From: Methanocaldococcus villosus KIN24-T80 | GTDB taxonomy: Archaea; AGJL01; Methanococci; Methanococcales; Methanocaldococcaceae | NCBI RefSeq assembly: GCF_000371805.1 | Contig: NZ_AQUK01000001.1 | Span: 1,128,268-1,192,267, forward strand | DNA length: 64,000 nt | Reading direction: 5' to 3' | In this document: piece after piece, positions 55,969 to 64,000 of the stretch | Layout: the number at the start of each line of letters is the position of its first letter | How positions within the stretch are numbered: the first letter of the stretch is position 1 | Made by a program: the position numbers and the translations under genes | The notes under the pieces: model-generated | Told to the model about the DNA's origin: nothing | The model's input: the letters and a program-made list of their open reading frames with translations, nothing else | The model's database searches: none

Positions 55969-57251
55969 GAACTCATTATTCTTCTGAATTGTCAGCTAAT
56001 ATGGATGGGGAAATTGTTAAAGTGGCAGGATGGGTTCATTCTATAAGAGCTTTAGGAAAATTGATATTTGTTATCCTTAGAGATAGAGAAGGGTTTATTC
56101 AGATTGTTGTGCCAAAACAGAAAGTTGGAGAAGATTTGTTTAAGAAGATAAAGAGTTTGGGAGTAGAGGATGTTATATCTGTTAAGGGTAAAGTTGTTGC
56201 AAATGAAAAAGCTCCTAACGGTTTCGAAATCCTACCTTTAGAAGTGGATGTGTTAAACACAGCTAAACGACCTCTTCCATTAGATCCTGCAGAAAAAGTT
56301 CCTGCAGAGTTAGATACAAGATTAGAAAATAGGTTTTTAGATTTGAGAAAGCCTAAAATTCAAGCTATATTTAAAATTAGGCATGAAATGTTAAAATCTG
56401 TAAGAAATACATTCTATGAAGAGGGTTTTATAGAAGTTCATACACCAAAACTTGTAGCTTCATGTACAGAAGGAGGTACTGAACTTTTTCCAATATCTTA
56501 TTTTGAAAAAGAAGCTTTTCTAAGCCAAAGTCCTCAGTTGTATAAACAGATGTTAATGGCTACAGGATTAGATAGGGTTTTTGAAATAGCTCCTATATTT
56601 AGAGCAGAAGAGCATAATACAAGAAGACATTTAAATGAGGCAATTTCTATAGATGTTGAAATGGCATTTGCAGATGATGTAGAAGCTATTAAAATGTTAG
56701 AGAAAGTGGTACATAATGCTATAAAAGATGTTTTAAAAAATAGAGAAAAGGAGTTAGAGTTGCTTGGAGTGGAGTTAGAATTACCAAAGAAATTTGATAA
56801 GATAACCTATGATGAAGCTATAGAAATTGCTAAGAAAAAAGGAGTAGAAATAGATTGGGGAGAGGATCTAAGTAGAGAAGCTGAAAAGGCCATTGGAGAA
56901 GAAATGGGTGGATTTTATTTTATAGTTGATTGGCCATCAGATATTAGGCCATTTTATACAATGCCTAAAGATGATAGATATTGTAAAGCTTTTGATTTGA
57001 TGTATAAAGATCTTGAATTAGCTTCAGGAGCTCAAAGAATACATCTTTATGATCTCTTAGTAGAGAATATTAAGAAAAAAGGTTTAAACCCTGATGCATT
57101 TACTTATTATTTAGAGGCATTTAAATATGGGATGCCCCCACATGCAGGTTGGGGGTTAGGGGCGGAGAGATTTACTATGGTTCTGACAGGGAGAGAGAAC
57201 ATAAGAGAGTGTGCCCTCTTTCCAAGAGATAGGCATAGACTAACACCTTAA
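55965..57251 (+). CDS. aspS: Aspartyl-tRNA synthetase (probably non-discriminating, Asp/Asn)
   Basis: A 428-residue archaeal-type class IIb synthetase with an N-terminal OB-fold anticodon domain ([20 protein letters not shown] near 17), then [20 protein letters not shown] near 120, motif 2 in [20 protein letters not shown] near 204 and motif 3 in [20 protein letters not shown] near 398. The residue usually Trp in discriminating archaeal enzymes is His (GWVH), and Pro occupies the usual Lys position in [10 protein letters not shown], the signature I recall for enzymes charging tRNA-Asn as well. That fits methanogens without AsnRS that use the GatCAB route. It overlaps the TPR-like gene by four bases. 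Confidence 0.9.
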   Translation: MRTHYSSELSANMDGEIVKVAGWVHSIRALGKLIFVILRDREGFIQIVVPKQKVGEDLFKKIKSLGVEDVISVKGKVVANEKAPNGFEILPLEVDVLNTAKRPLPLDPAEKVPAELDTRLENRFLDLRKPKIQAIFKIRHEMLKSVRNTFYEEGFIEVHTPKLVASCTEGGTELFPISYFEKEAFLSQSPQLYKQMLMATGLDRVFEIAPIFRAEEHNTRRHLNEAISIDVEMAFADDVEAIKMLEKVVHNAIKDVLKNREKELELLGVELELPKKFDKITYDEAIEIAKKKGVEIDWGEDLSREAEKAIGEEMGGFYFIVDWPSDIRPFYTMPKDDRYCKAFDLMYKDLELASGAQRIHLYDLLVENIKKKGLNPDAFTYYLEAFKYGMPPHAGWGLGAERFTMVLTGRENIRECALFPRDRHRLTP

Positions 57252-58253
57252 TTTTGATTTATAACTTTCAATAGCTCTCTTCTTTAAAATCTCTTTAAGT
57301 TTATCTAAGTTAATTCCTTTATCAGCTGATATCTCTATCACTTCATAATTTTTTAACATATCCCTAATTTTATTTAATCTCTCTTTATCAATAAGATCTA
57401 TCTTATTAATAGCTAAAATTATAGGTAATTTAAATAATTCAGAAATCTCTTTTAATAAACTGATTTGCTCATCTAAGCTATACCCACAATACTCTGAAGC
57501 ATCTATAACAAAGAGTATTATATCAGCTAAATAGTTTAATGCCAATATTGCCTGAAGCTCAATATCATTTCTCTCATATAGTGGTCTATCTAAAAGACCT
57601 GGGGTATCAAGCATTTGAATATTGTCCATATAACCTACATTTATTCCCTTTGTAGTAAATGGATAATTATTAATCTCAACATCTGCTCCAGTTAAAGCCT
57701 TTAATATTGTAGACTTTCCAACATTTGGATAACCTGCTATAGCTATAGTTGGTAAATCTTTAAAAGTTGGTAAATCCTTTAATTTCTCCCTTGCAACAGC
57801 AATAAATGCCATTTCAGGGTGGATCTGTTTTAGTATAGATTTTACTCTACCAACAAATTCTTTTCTAAATTTAGCAGCCTGTTGTGGAGTCCTTGATCTT
57901 CTAATCTTTTTTGCATATTCATTTGTAAGCTTCTTAACCAAATCTGAAGCCCATTTAAATGCTCCAAGAGATTTTTTAAACTCATCTATCCCCACAAGAA
58001 TTTCCACCATCTCTTGATAAAATTTTGGTAGTTTTCTAACTGCAGGGGCTTTATCAATAACTTTCTGTAAATTGTCAGCTACAACAGAACCAATAGTCCT
58101 AACTTTATGCTCTTCTACCATTTTACTTTTTATTAAAGATGGTAATGGTTTTTGTCTCATTTCATTAGCAACTTTTTCTCCTCTTCTTAGAGCTTTTTCC
58201 ATAAGCTCATCAGGCATAAGTATAGTAGGAATTTTTTTAAAAGGGTTTTCCAT
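57240..58253 (-). CDS. NOG1-family GTPase
   Basis: A 337-residue GTPase of the Nog1/Obg-like family. An N-terminal helical domain of 160 residues ([40 protein letters not shown]) precedes the G domain: [18 protein letters not shown] (G1, near 172), [12 protein letters not shown] (G2), [20 protein letters not shown] (G3), [10 protein letters not shown] (G4) and ISADKG (G5). Nog1 acts in large ribosomal subunit maturation. It is convergent with aspS (12-base overlap) and divergent from the TPP enzyme gene. Confidence 0.9.
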   Translation of the reverse strand: MENPFKKIPTILMPDELMEKALRRGEKVANEMRQKPLPSLIKSKMVEEHKVRTIGSVVADNLQKVIDKAPAVRKLPKFYQEMVEILVGIDEFKKSLGAFKWASDLVKKLTNEYAKKIRRSRTPQQAAKFRKEFVGRVKSILKQIHPEMAFIAVAREKLKDLPTFKDLPTIAIAGYPNVGKSTILKALTGADVEINNYPFTTKGINVGYMDNIQMLDTPGLLDRPLYERNDIELQAILALNYLADIILFVIDASEYCGYSLDEQISLLKEISELFKLPIILAINKIDLIDKERLNKIRDMLKNYEVIEISADKGINLDKLKEILKKRAIESYKSKLRC

Positions 58254-58275
58254 AGTATCACTTTGAGGTGAGTTT

Positions 58276-59712
58276 ATGAAATTTTTAGAAGCTATTGTAG
58301 ATTTCTTAGAAAGGAATATAAAAACCCTTTTCTACTACCCAGGAGAGCAAGTTTTACCACTATGTGAAGAAGTAGAAAATAGTAAGATAAACAATATTTT
58401 AGCTGGAGATGAGAGGGGAGCAGGGTTTATGGCTGAGGGATATGCAAGGATAACAAATTATATTGGAGTTGCAATATCTTCAACACCTGGCGCAGGAAAT
58501 TTAGTAACCCCTGCATTGAATGCTTATAAAGATAATTCCTCAATCTTATTAATAACAGGTAGAAATTATAAGAAATACAGAGGGGAAAATTATTTTCAAG
58601 AAATAGATATGAATTTTTTAAATATTTATAAAGGTTATTTTGATCCAAAATATGAAGATTTTGTGAAAGCATTTTATGAATGTTTATATAGTAGAAGACC
58701 TATACATATAAATATATCCCTGGACTGTTATGATAAAGAAGTGGAAGTTAGAGATTATATAAAATATAAATATAATTATAATTTTAATATAGATATAGAG
58801 AGTAGGAAACCTCTATTATTAATTGGTCAAGGAATATATGGTTTAATGCCATATAAAGATATTATAAAAATAAATAAAATCTTAAAATCTGTTCAAATTC
58901 CTATATCTACAACTTTTCCTGCTAGAGGGGTGATATCTGAGAATTCTGATAATTGTATAGGCTTAGTAGGGAGGAGAGGAGATATAAAATCTTTATTAGA
59001 AGCTGATAAAATTATAAATATTGGATCTTCACTGTCTTATAACACATATGTAGAGAGTGTAAGAAATGAACTTTTAAAAAAGACTATAAATATAAATTTT
59101 TATCCAAATGATATTAAAGAAGTAAAAGAGCTATTTAATAACATCAGCTTAGATAATTTATGGTTTGAAAAAGAATTATACTTTACTCCAAAAGGAGATT
59201 ACTCTAAGAAAATTTATACTCTAATATCTTCACTACCTGATGATGCAATTATTGTTAATGATGCAGGAAAGCACACTGTTTTCACATGTTTATTAAAAAA
59301 ATGTTATCTTCCAAAGAGCTTAATAGCCTCTCATTCATTTGGATGTATGGGATTTTCACTACCAACAGCTATTGGGGTTAAGTTAGCCTGTCTTGATTAT
59401 GGAATAGATAGAGAGGTTGTATCTATAAATGGTGATGGTAGCTTTATAATGAATCTACAGGAGTTAAAAGTTATTTCTGAAAATAATTTAAAAATTCTTA
59501 TTGTTATCTTTGAAAATCATAAATTGGGAAGATTTAAAACAATAAATAATCCAAACTTTGTTAAAATTGCTGAAAGCTTTAATATTGATGCTTATAAAAC
59601 TGAAAATTATGAAGAAATAGAAGATGTTGTAAAAGGATATTTGAGAGGAAATAAACCCTTATTACTATCAATAAAAACAGAAGATGAGGATTTACCAACA
59701 CCAAATAGGTGA
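58276..59712 (+). CDS. Thiamine-pyrophosphate enzyme, acetolactate synthase-like
   Basis: A 478-residue TPP-dependent enzyme, shorter than acetolactate synthase (about 560-600 residues). The catalytic Glu is in LAGDERGAGFMAEGYARIT near residue 45; STPGAGNLVTPALNAYKDNS follows; the middle domain is present in short form; the TPP/Mg motif is INGDGSFIMNLQELKVISE near 393, with SFGCMGFSLPTAIGVKLA before it. Substrate is not identified; sulfopyruvate decarboxylase, phosphonopyruvate-type and benzoylformate-type decarboxylases are possible by fold. AGGTGA precedes the ATG. The zinc-finger gene follows after four bases. Confidence 0.78.
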   Translation: MKFLEAIVDFLERNIKTLFYYPGEQVLPLCEEVENSKINNILAGDERGAGFMAEGYARITNYIGVAISSTPGAGNLVTPALNAYKDNSSILLITGRNYKKYRGENYFQEIDMNFLNIYKGYFDPKYEDFVKAFYECLYSRRPIHINISLDCYDKEVEVRDYIKYKYNYNFNIDIESRKPLLLIGQGIYGLMPYKDIIKINKILKSVQIPISTTFPARGVISENSDNCIGLVGRRGDIKSLLEADKIINIGSSLSYNTYVESVRNELLKKTININFYPNDIKEVKELFNNISLDNLWFEKELYFTPKGDYSKKIYTLISSLPDDAIIVNDAGKHTVFTCLLKKCYLPKSLIASHSFGCMGFSLPTAIGVKLACLDYGIDREVVSINGDGSFIMNLQELKVISENNLKILIVIFENHKLGRFKTINNPNFVKIAESFNIDAYKTENYEEIEDVVKGYLRGNKPLLLSIKTEDEDLPTPNR

Positions 59713-59716
59713 GAGG

Positions 59717-60571
59717 ATGATAGAGTTATTTAACATTTTATCAAAAGATATACATATTAATATAACTAAATTAAGTGATGAAACATTTAATCAAAATTGG
59801 AAAGTTCCTGAAGGATTTATATCAATAATTGGACTTGAAAATGCAAAGTTACCTGTTTATTATTATGGGATTACAAATAATTATGAAAAATATTATGATA
59901 TAAAAAAAGTAGAAACTCCTAAAGGAAAGCAGATTTTTGTTAGATTGTATTATCAGTTTGATAGAAGAGATATTATTGAAAAAGAAAAATATGTTGTAGC
60001 TAATGCCTTTACTGGATTGTTATTGTTGATAAAGATAGATAAAGAAGAATTTATTGAAAATGCCACAAAATTATTAAAACATGTTTATAAGAAAGATGAG
60101 TTTGTTAAAGATACCTTAGATAGCATAAACCTATTTGATGATTTAGATGAAACAATTAGGTTTGTGGCTAATAGAGATTATAATTGGCTTATAGGTAGAA
60201 TAAAATATAATATGGGATTATTGAAAAGCTCTGGGCAGGGGTATTATTTATTGCCAGTAAAAACAAACATGCAAATAACTGAAGGATTAAATGTAAATGA
60301 TAATAAGCTTATCATTGATCTTGAAAATGCTAATTTGTTTAAACACTATATAATATATGTAGATACTGTTAATAATAAGATATTCTTTAATAGAAATAGA
60401 TTGTGTAATAAAAAACCTATATTAGAAGAGATAATGAGTAAAATTGATGAAAATACATGTCCATGGTGTGGAGCTAAATTAAGAGTAGTTAAAACAAAAA
60501 AAGGGGAATTTTTGGGATGTAGCAATTATCCAAAGTGTTTATATAGAAGATTTCCTAATAAAGATGAATAA
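59717..60571 (+). CDS. Uncharacterised protein with C-terminal topoisomerase-type zinc finger
   Basis: A 284-residue protein starting MIELFNILSKDIHINITKLS; GGTGAGAGG lies directly before this ATG. Residues about 1-235 are a novel-looking domain (FISIIGLENAKLPVYYYGIT; KQIFVRLYYQFDRRDIIEKE; FVANRDYNWLIGRIKYNMGL). The last 40 residues form a type I topoisomerase C4 zinc finger: CPWCGAKLRVVKTKKGEFLG with C-SNYPKC after it. Such fingers bind single-stranded nucleic acid. Its tight linkage to the TPP enzyme is unexplained. No catalytic residue set is seen. Confidence 0.68.
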   Translation: MIELFNILSKDIHINITKLSDETFNQNWKVPEGFISIIGLENAKLPVYYYGITNNYEKYYDIKKVETPKGKQIFVRLYYQFDRRDIIEKEKYVVANAFTGLLLLIKIDKEEFIENATKLLKHVYKKDEFVKDTLDSINLFDDLDETIRFVANRDYNWLIGRIKYNMGLLKSSGQGYYLLPVKTNMQITEGLNVNDNKLIIDLENANLFKHYIIYVDTVNNKIFFNRNRLCNKKPILEEIMSKIDENTCPWCGAKLRVVKTKKGEFLGCSNYPKCLYRRFPNKDE

Positions 60572-60589
60572 TTCTTTTTTATTCATTTT
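60572..60589 (+). terminator. T-tract terminator after the zinc-finger gene
   Basis: TTCTTTTTTATTCATTTT follows the stop codon of the zinc-finger gene directly. Confidence 0.45.
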
Positions 60590-60605
60590 AATAAATTCCA
60601 AAAAC

Positions 60606-60620
60606 TTAATATATTTTTTT
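60606..60620 (+). promoter_or_regulatory. Probable TATA box of the chemoreceptor-like gene
   Basis: TTAATATATTTTTTT lies 50-60 bases before the start and would put initiation near 60637, after the terminator of the previous transcript. Confidence 0.4.
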
Positions 60621-60668
60621 AAAGTAAATATTTCTAATGGGGGTATATAATTTTAAATGGGTGGTATT

Positions 60669-62498
60669 TTGCTAAAAAATATTCCCATAAAGTATAAGCT
60701 TTTAGGCATTGTTTTAGCATTGGTTATAATTAATCTCATTACAGGAGGTTTAGTACTATGTGTAATTGATTGTATGAAAAAAGATGCTGAGATAATGAAT
60801 ATTGCCAGTATGGAAAGAAGTTTAATTAAAGATATGAGTAAATACACAACCATGATAAGTTATGGTGAAGATGTTAAGAATGTTTTAAAAGAAAAATCTG
60901 ACATGTTTGAAAAAAATCTCAATACTTTATTATATGGTGATAAAGAGAGAGGAATTCCAGAAGCTTCTGGTGAATTTAAAGATCAGCTTTTAAAGGTTAA
61001 AAAGTTATGGAAAGAATATAAGGAGAATATTAATGTTGTATTAGAAAGCTCTCCTGGAGATCCAAATTTCTTAGAAGCAGTTAATTACATTCGCAATAAT
61101 TCCAAAGTTTTGTTTAATGAGCAAAATAAAGCTGTTATGATATATCAAAAGAATAGTGAAGAGAAAATAGAACTTGTTAAAACTATAGTTATTATTATGA
61201 TGGTAATAGCTATAATTATTGGAGCACTATCTTACTATGTAGTGAAAGTAGCAATAATAGCCCCAATAATGGATTTAAAAAGAATGTTGATGGAGGTTGT
61301 TAATGGAAATTATGATGTTAAACCAAAGATAAAGTTTGGTAATGATGAGTTAGGAGATTTAGAAAAATGCTTTTTACATATGATTAATAAGATTAAAGAG
61401 TTAATAGAAACTATAGACAGTGATAGAAAAGCTATTAGAAAGACATTTAAGGAGCTTAGAGAAGCTATGGATAGGTTAGCAAAAGGAGATTTAACTGTTA
61501 GATTAGAGGTAAAAGATAAAAGAAGTAAAGCTCAGGAGGCATTTAATAGGGCTGTTGAAAGCATGCAAAATCTTATTAAATCATTAAGACAGGAAATAAT
61601 TAATCTAAATAAAGAGATAAACGCATTAAGAGAAGAGACTCAGAGAGCTAAAGAAACTGCTGAACAGGTTGCAGATGCAGCTAACCAAGTAGCTGTTGCA
61701 GCGACAGATCAATCTAATAAGTTGCAAGATTTAACACAGGAGGTTGAAGAAACAGCTAAGATGGCTGAAGATACACTTAAAGCTGCTGAGGAAGGAGTAG
61801 AAGCGATGGCTGTAGTTGATGAGAAAGCTAATGAAGGGGTTAAGAACGTTGAAAATGCTATTGAGGCTATGCAGAGAATAGCGAATATTATTGATGAGCT
61901 TGGAAAGGCTTTAGAGGAGCTTGGTAAGAAGAGTGAGAAGATAAATGAAATAACAGCTTTAATTAAAGATATCGCTGAACAAACAGGATTATTAGCATTA
62001 AACGCATCTATTGAAGCTGCAAGGGCTGGAGAGGCAGGAAGAGGTTTCGCAGTTGTCGCTAGTGAGATAAAAGGATTAGCTGAAGAGATAGGAAAGTCTG
62101 TTGATGATATAAATAAAACTGTAGAAGAGATAAGATCAGCTATCGAGAAAACTATTGATCTTGGTTTAACTGGAAAAGAGGCTGTTGATAGAGGAGTTAT
62201 TGTTATAGATGAAGTTAATAATGCATTCTTAAAGATAAAAGAGGCTATCGATAAAGCTAATGAAACTATAGTTAGAATTCAAGAGAGTGCTAAGAATTCA
62301 AAAGAGAACGTTGAAACAGCTTTAAGGCATATTCAAGACATCGCTTCCATATCAGAAGAGTTTGCTGCAACTGCTGAAGAGTTAACAGCTTCAGCAGAAG
62401 AGATGAGCAGAATTGTTGAAGAAATTTCAAAAGCTACTGAAGAGATATCAGAGATATCATCAAGAGTTTCTAAAGAAGCTGAAAAGTTTATTATTTAA
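60669..62498 (+). CDS. Methyl-accepting chemotaxis protein
   Basis: A chemoreceptor of about 609 residues. Counting from the upstream ATG at 60657, TM1 is at about 14-34 ([20 protein letters not shown]), an extracytoplasmic four-helix-type domain at 35-175, and TM2 at about 178-198 ([20 protein letters not shown]). A first HAMP follows ([20 protein letters not shown]), then a second HAMP-like unit ([17 protein letters not shown]), and a coiled-coil signalling domain with tip [20 protein letters not shown] and [18 protein letters not shown]. The TTG at 60669 has GGGTGG four bases upstream; the ATG at 60657 is less well placed. No Che or archaellum genes are in the window. Confidence 0.9.
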   Translation: MLKNIPIKYKLLGIVLALVIINLITGGLVLCVIDCMKKDAEIMNIASMERSLIKDMSKYTTMISYGEDVKNVLKEKSDMFEKNLNTLLYGDKERGIPEASGEFKDQLLKVKKLWKEYKENINVVLESSPGDPNFLEAVNYIRNNSKVLFNEQNKAVMIYQKNSEEKIELVKTIVIIMMVIAIIIGALSYYVVKVAIIAPIMDLKRMLMEVVNGNYDVKPKIKFGNDELGDLEKCFLHMINKIKELIETIDSDRKAIRKTFKELREAMDRLAKGDLTVRLEVKDKRSKAQEAFNRAVESMQNLIKSLRQEIINLNKEINALREETQRAKETAEQVADAANQVAVAATDQSNKLQDLTQEVEETAKMAEDTLKAAEEGVEAMAVVDEKANEGVKNVENAIEAMQRIANIIDELGKALEELGKKSEKINEITALIKDIAEQTGLLALNASIEAARAGEAGRGFAVVASEIKGLAEEIGKSVDDINKTVEEIRSAIEKTIDLGLTGKEAVDRGVIVIDEVNNAFLKIKEAIDKANETIVRIQESAKNSKENVETALRHIQDIASISEEFAATAEELTASAEEMSRIVEEISKATEEISEISSRVSKEAEKFII

Positions 62499-62525
62499 AA
62501 CTTTAATTTTTCTATTTGTGATAAA

Positions 62526-63158
62526 ATGAAGCTAATGCTAGCATTGGATGTAGAAGATAAGGAGACAGCTATAAGAATTTTAGATAATGTTATTGATTAC
62601 ATAGATGCTATTAAAGTGGGATATCCTTTAGTTTTACCATATGGGATAAAGATATTGAAGGAAATAAAGAGGTACAATAAAGAGATTATATGTGATTTTA
62701 AACTGGCTGATATTCCAGCTACAAATGAAAAAATAGCAAAAATTTCCCTTAAATATGCTGATGGAATAATAGCTCATGGATTTGTTGGAGAAGATAGCTT
62801 AAAAGCTGTTATTGAAATAGCTAAAAATATGGGAAAAAAGACTGCTGTTGTAGTTGAAATGAGTCATCCTGGAGCTGTTAGATACATGCAACCAATTGCT
62901 GAAGATTTGGCATTATTGGCTAAAAATCTTAAAGCTGATTATATAGTAGCCCCATCTACAAGACCAAAAAGATTAAAGAAGTTGAAAGAGATCTCATCTC
63001 TTCCTGTTATGACTCCTGGCATTATAACCCAAGGGGGAAAAATAGAAGAAATAAAAGATATATTAGATGAGAAAGATTATATTATTGTTGGAAGAGCTAT
63101 ATATCAAGCTAACAATCCAAAAGAATCTGCAAAACAGATTAAAGATTTAATTGGTTAA
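62526..63158 (+). CDS. pyrF: Orotidine 5'-phosphate decarboxylase
   Basis: A 210-residue TIM-barrel enzyme for the last step of UMP synthesis. LALDVEDKETAIRILDNVI opens it; the catalytic Asp-Lys-x-x-Asp is in CDFKLADIPATNEKI near residue 58; VEMSHPGAVRYMQPIAEDLA follows; VAPSTRPKRLKKL and TPGIITQGG near 162 and VGRAIYQANNPKESAKQI close the phosphate site. GTGATAAA precedes the ATG. It ends 20 bases inside the convergent oxidoreductase gene. Confidence 0.95.
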   Translation: MKLMLALDVEDKETAIRILDNVIDYIDAIKVGYPLVLPYGIKILKEIKRYNKEIICDFKLADIPATNEKIAKISLKYADGIIAHGFVGEDSLKAVIEIAKNMGKKTAVVVEMSHPGAVRYMQPIAEDLALLAKNLKADYIVAPSTRPKRLKKLKEISSLPVMTPGIITQGGKIEEIKDILDEKDYIIVGRAIYQANNPKESAKQIKDLIG

Positions 63159-64000
63159 TATGATTAACAACCTTCAAAACCCCAATAGCTATTCCCTCAA
63201 CTTCCATATCTCCTCCTTTTGCTCCATCACCAACTAGATATAATCTATCATTTATAATATTCCCCACATCATGTCCATTTTTAGCATGATTTACTGGAAA
63301 ATCATCCCTATAACTCTGTATATGTAATATCTTATAATCTATATTTTTAAACAATTTATCTATATCCTCTAAACCTAAATCAATCTCTTTTTTAACATTG
63401 TTTGAAATCTGAGCTTGATGAGTCATTATTAAATGATATCCTTCAGGAGCTAAGCTTTTATCTACATTAGTAACCTGATTTAACCCATTTATTCTTTCAC
63501 ATTCTGGTGTAAATAGGACACCATTATGTTTAATTATCCCTTTTTTTGAAGCAATACTTATCTTTATCCCCTTAGATGGCTCTATTTTTTTATCTAAAAA
63601 TTTTATATTACACATCTTCTGAGTTTCTTTTGGAGATATATTACTAATAACTATGTCAAACTCCCTATCATCAATATATGCCTTATCTTCCACCTCTATT
63701 TTTTTAACTTCATACTCTTTTATAATATTCCCCCCATTTCTTTCAATTATTTTAACCAGCTCATCTATAACAGCTTTACACCCACCTATGGGAACTCCAG
63801 GACCTTTAAATTTATAATAGTTATTAGCAATGTTTATAATTTCTTTCATTGTAACTTCATAAACATCTAAGCTTAAAGCCCATCCAGTAAATGCCTTTCC
63901 TATCATTAATGCCAAATCAACATCTTCCAAAAATTCTCCAAAAGGTTGGTTATAATCAACTATACCTAATTTTAGATTTGTAGCTTTTTTTAAGGCTTTT
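63139..64000 (-). CDS. FAD-dependent oxidoreductase, partial (phytoene-desaturase/amine-oxidase type)
   Basis: The frame is open to the right edge, so only the C-terminal 286 residues are visible; the FAD-binding N-terminus lies outside. Features are GPGVPIGGCKAVIDELVKII, a substrate-domain segment DIVISNISPKETQKM, and the C-terminal FAD element LYLVGDGAKGGDMEVEGIAI. This is the build of phytoene-desaturase-like and prenyl-reductase-like oxidoreductases. The substrate is not known. It is convergent with pyrF, overlapping by 20 bases. Confidence 0.8.
   Translation of the reverse strand, partial: KALKKATNLKLGIVDYNQPFGEFLEDVDLALMIGKAFTGWALSLDVYEVTMKEIINIANNYYKFKGPGVPIGGCKAVIDELVKIIERNGGNIIKEYEVKKIEVEDKAYIDDREFDIVISNISPKETQKMCNIKFLDKKIEPSKGIKISIASKKGIIKHNGVLFTPECERINGLNQVTNVDKSLAPEGYHLIMTHQAQISNNVKKEIDLGLEDIDKLFKNIDYKILHIQSYRDDFPVNHAKNGHDVGNIINDRLYLVGDGAKGGDMEVEGIAIGVLKVVNHINQLNL

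Overview
The window is chromosomal DNA of a hyperthermophilic, hydrogenotrophic methanogen of the Methanocaldococcus/Methanotorris type. The assignment is by recognition from memory, without a search. It rests on very AT-rich DNA with only the tRNAs and one small RNA GC-rich, almost exclusive AGA/AGG arginine codons, GGTGAT-type ribosome binding sites 3-4 bases before many starts (several of them TTG), archaeal TATA boxes, and methanogen genes such as phosphosulfolactate synthase (coenzyme M), 2-phosphoglycerate kinase (cyclic 2,3-bisphosphoglycerate), archaeosine synthase, aTrm56, AMP phosphorylase, archaeal primase and a split archaeal glutamate synthase. The species is not determined. I see no insertion sequence, CRISPR array or prophage.

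Layout. 0-5 kb: the end of a winged-helix regulator, then a minus-strand operon for a three-piece ferredoxin-type glutamate synthase plus an FrhB-like F420 subunit. 5-11 kb: argJ, a small nuclease-fold protein, the KEOPS subunit Cgi121, an HTH regulator, ftsZ, and pyrK / methyltransferase / trpS. 11-19 kb: archaeal ornithine cyclodeaminase, DUF2100, 2-phosphoglycerate kinase, AMP phosphorylase and aroA, then comA, priS and a DUF166 gene. 19.3-19.6 kb: divergent tRNA-Gln(TTG) and tRNA-Thr(GGT). 19.6-31.5 kb: nadM, arcS, a minus-strand operon (OBG GTPase, malate dehydrogenase, hypothetical, hemB, HD hydrolase), a PK_C protein, a probable H/ACA guide RNA at 27.2 kb, a Clp1-like kinase, a second DUF166 gene, tyrS and TatD-like and isomerase-like barrels. 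31.6-36.2 kb: isomerase-like barrel, radical SAM/SPASM enzyme, DUF2124, aTrm56 and trpE.

36.2-52.2 kb is the main accessory region. It is a surface-glycan island with a GDP-mannose enzyme, four glycosyltransferases, a NodB-type deacetylase, a methyltransferase, a pyruvyltransferase-like protein, a flippase, two very large GT-C-like membrane proteins and a secreted, C-terminally anchored PGF-pre-PGF protein with Tyr-Gly repeats and many N-glycosylation sequons. The simplest reading is that the island makes and exports a decorated glycan and that the secreted protein is a candidate acceptor. Part of the island (40.4-42 kb) has clearly different codon use. 52-64 kb: MrpF-like small membrane proteins, UPF0216, thiolase / CooT-like / DUF35 (mevalonate entry), a helical-repeat protein, aspS, NOG1 GTPase, a TPP enzyme with a zinc-finger partner, an orphan chemoreceptor, pyrF and a partial FAD oxidoreductase.

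The strongest novel-type observations are the unannotated H/ACA RNA on the minus strand at 27212-27283, the F420-linked glutamate synthase arrangement, the glycan island with its candidate acceptor, and an orphan chemoreceptor with no other chemotaxis gene in view.
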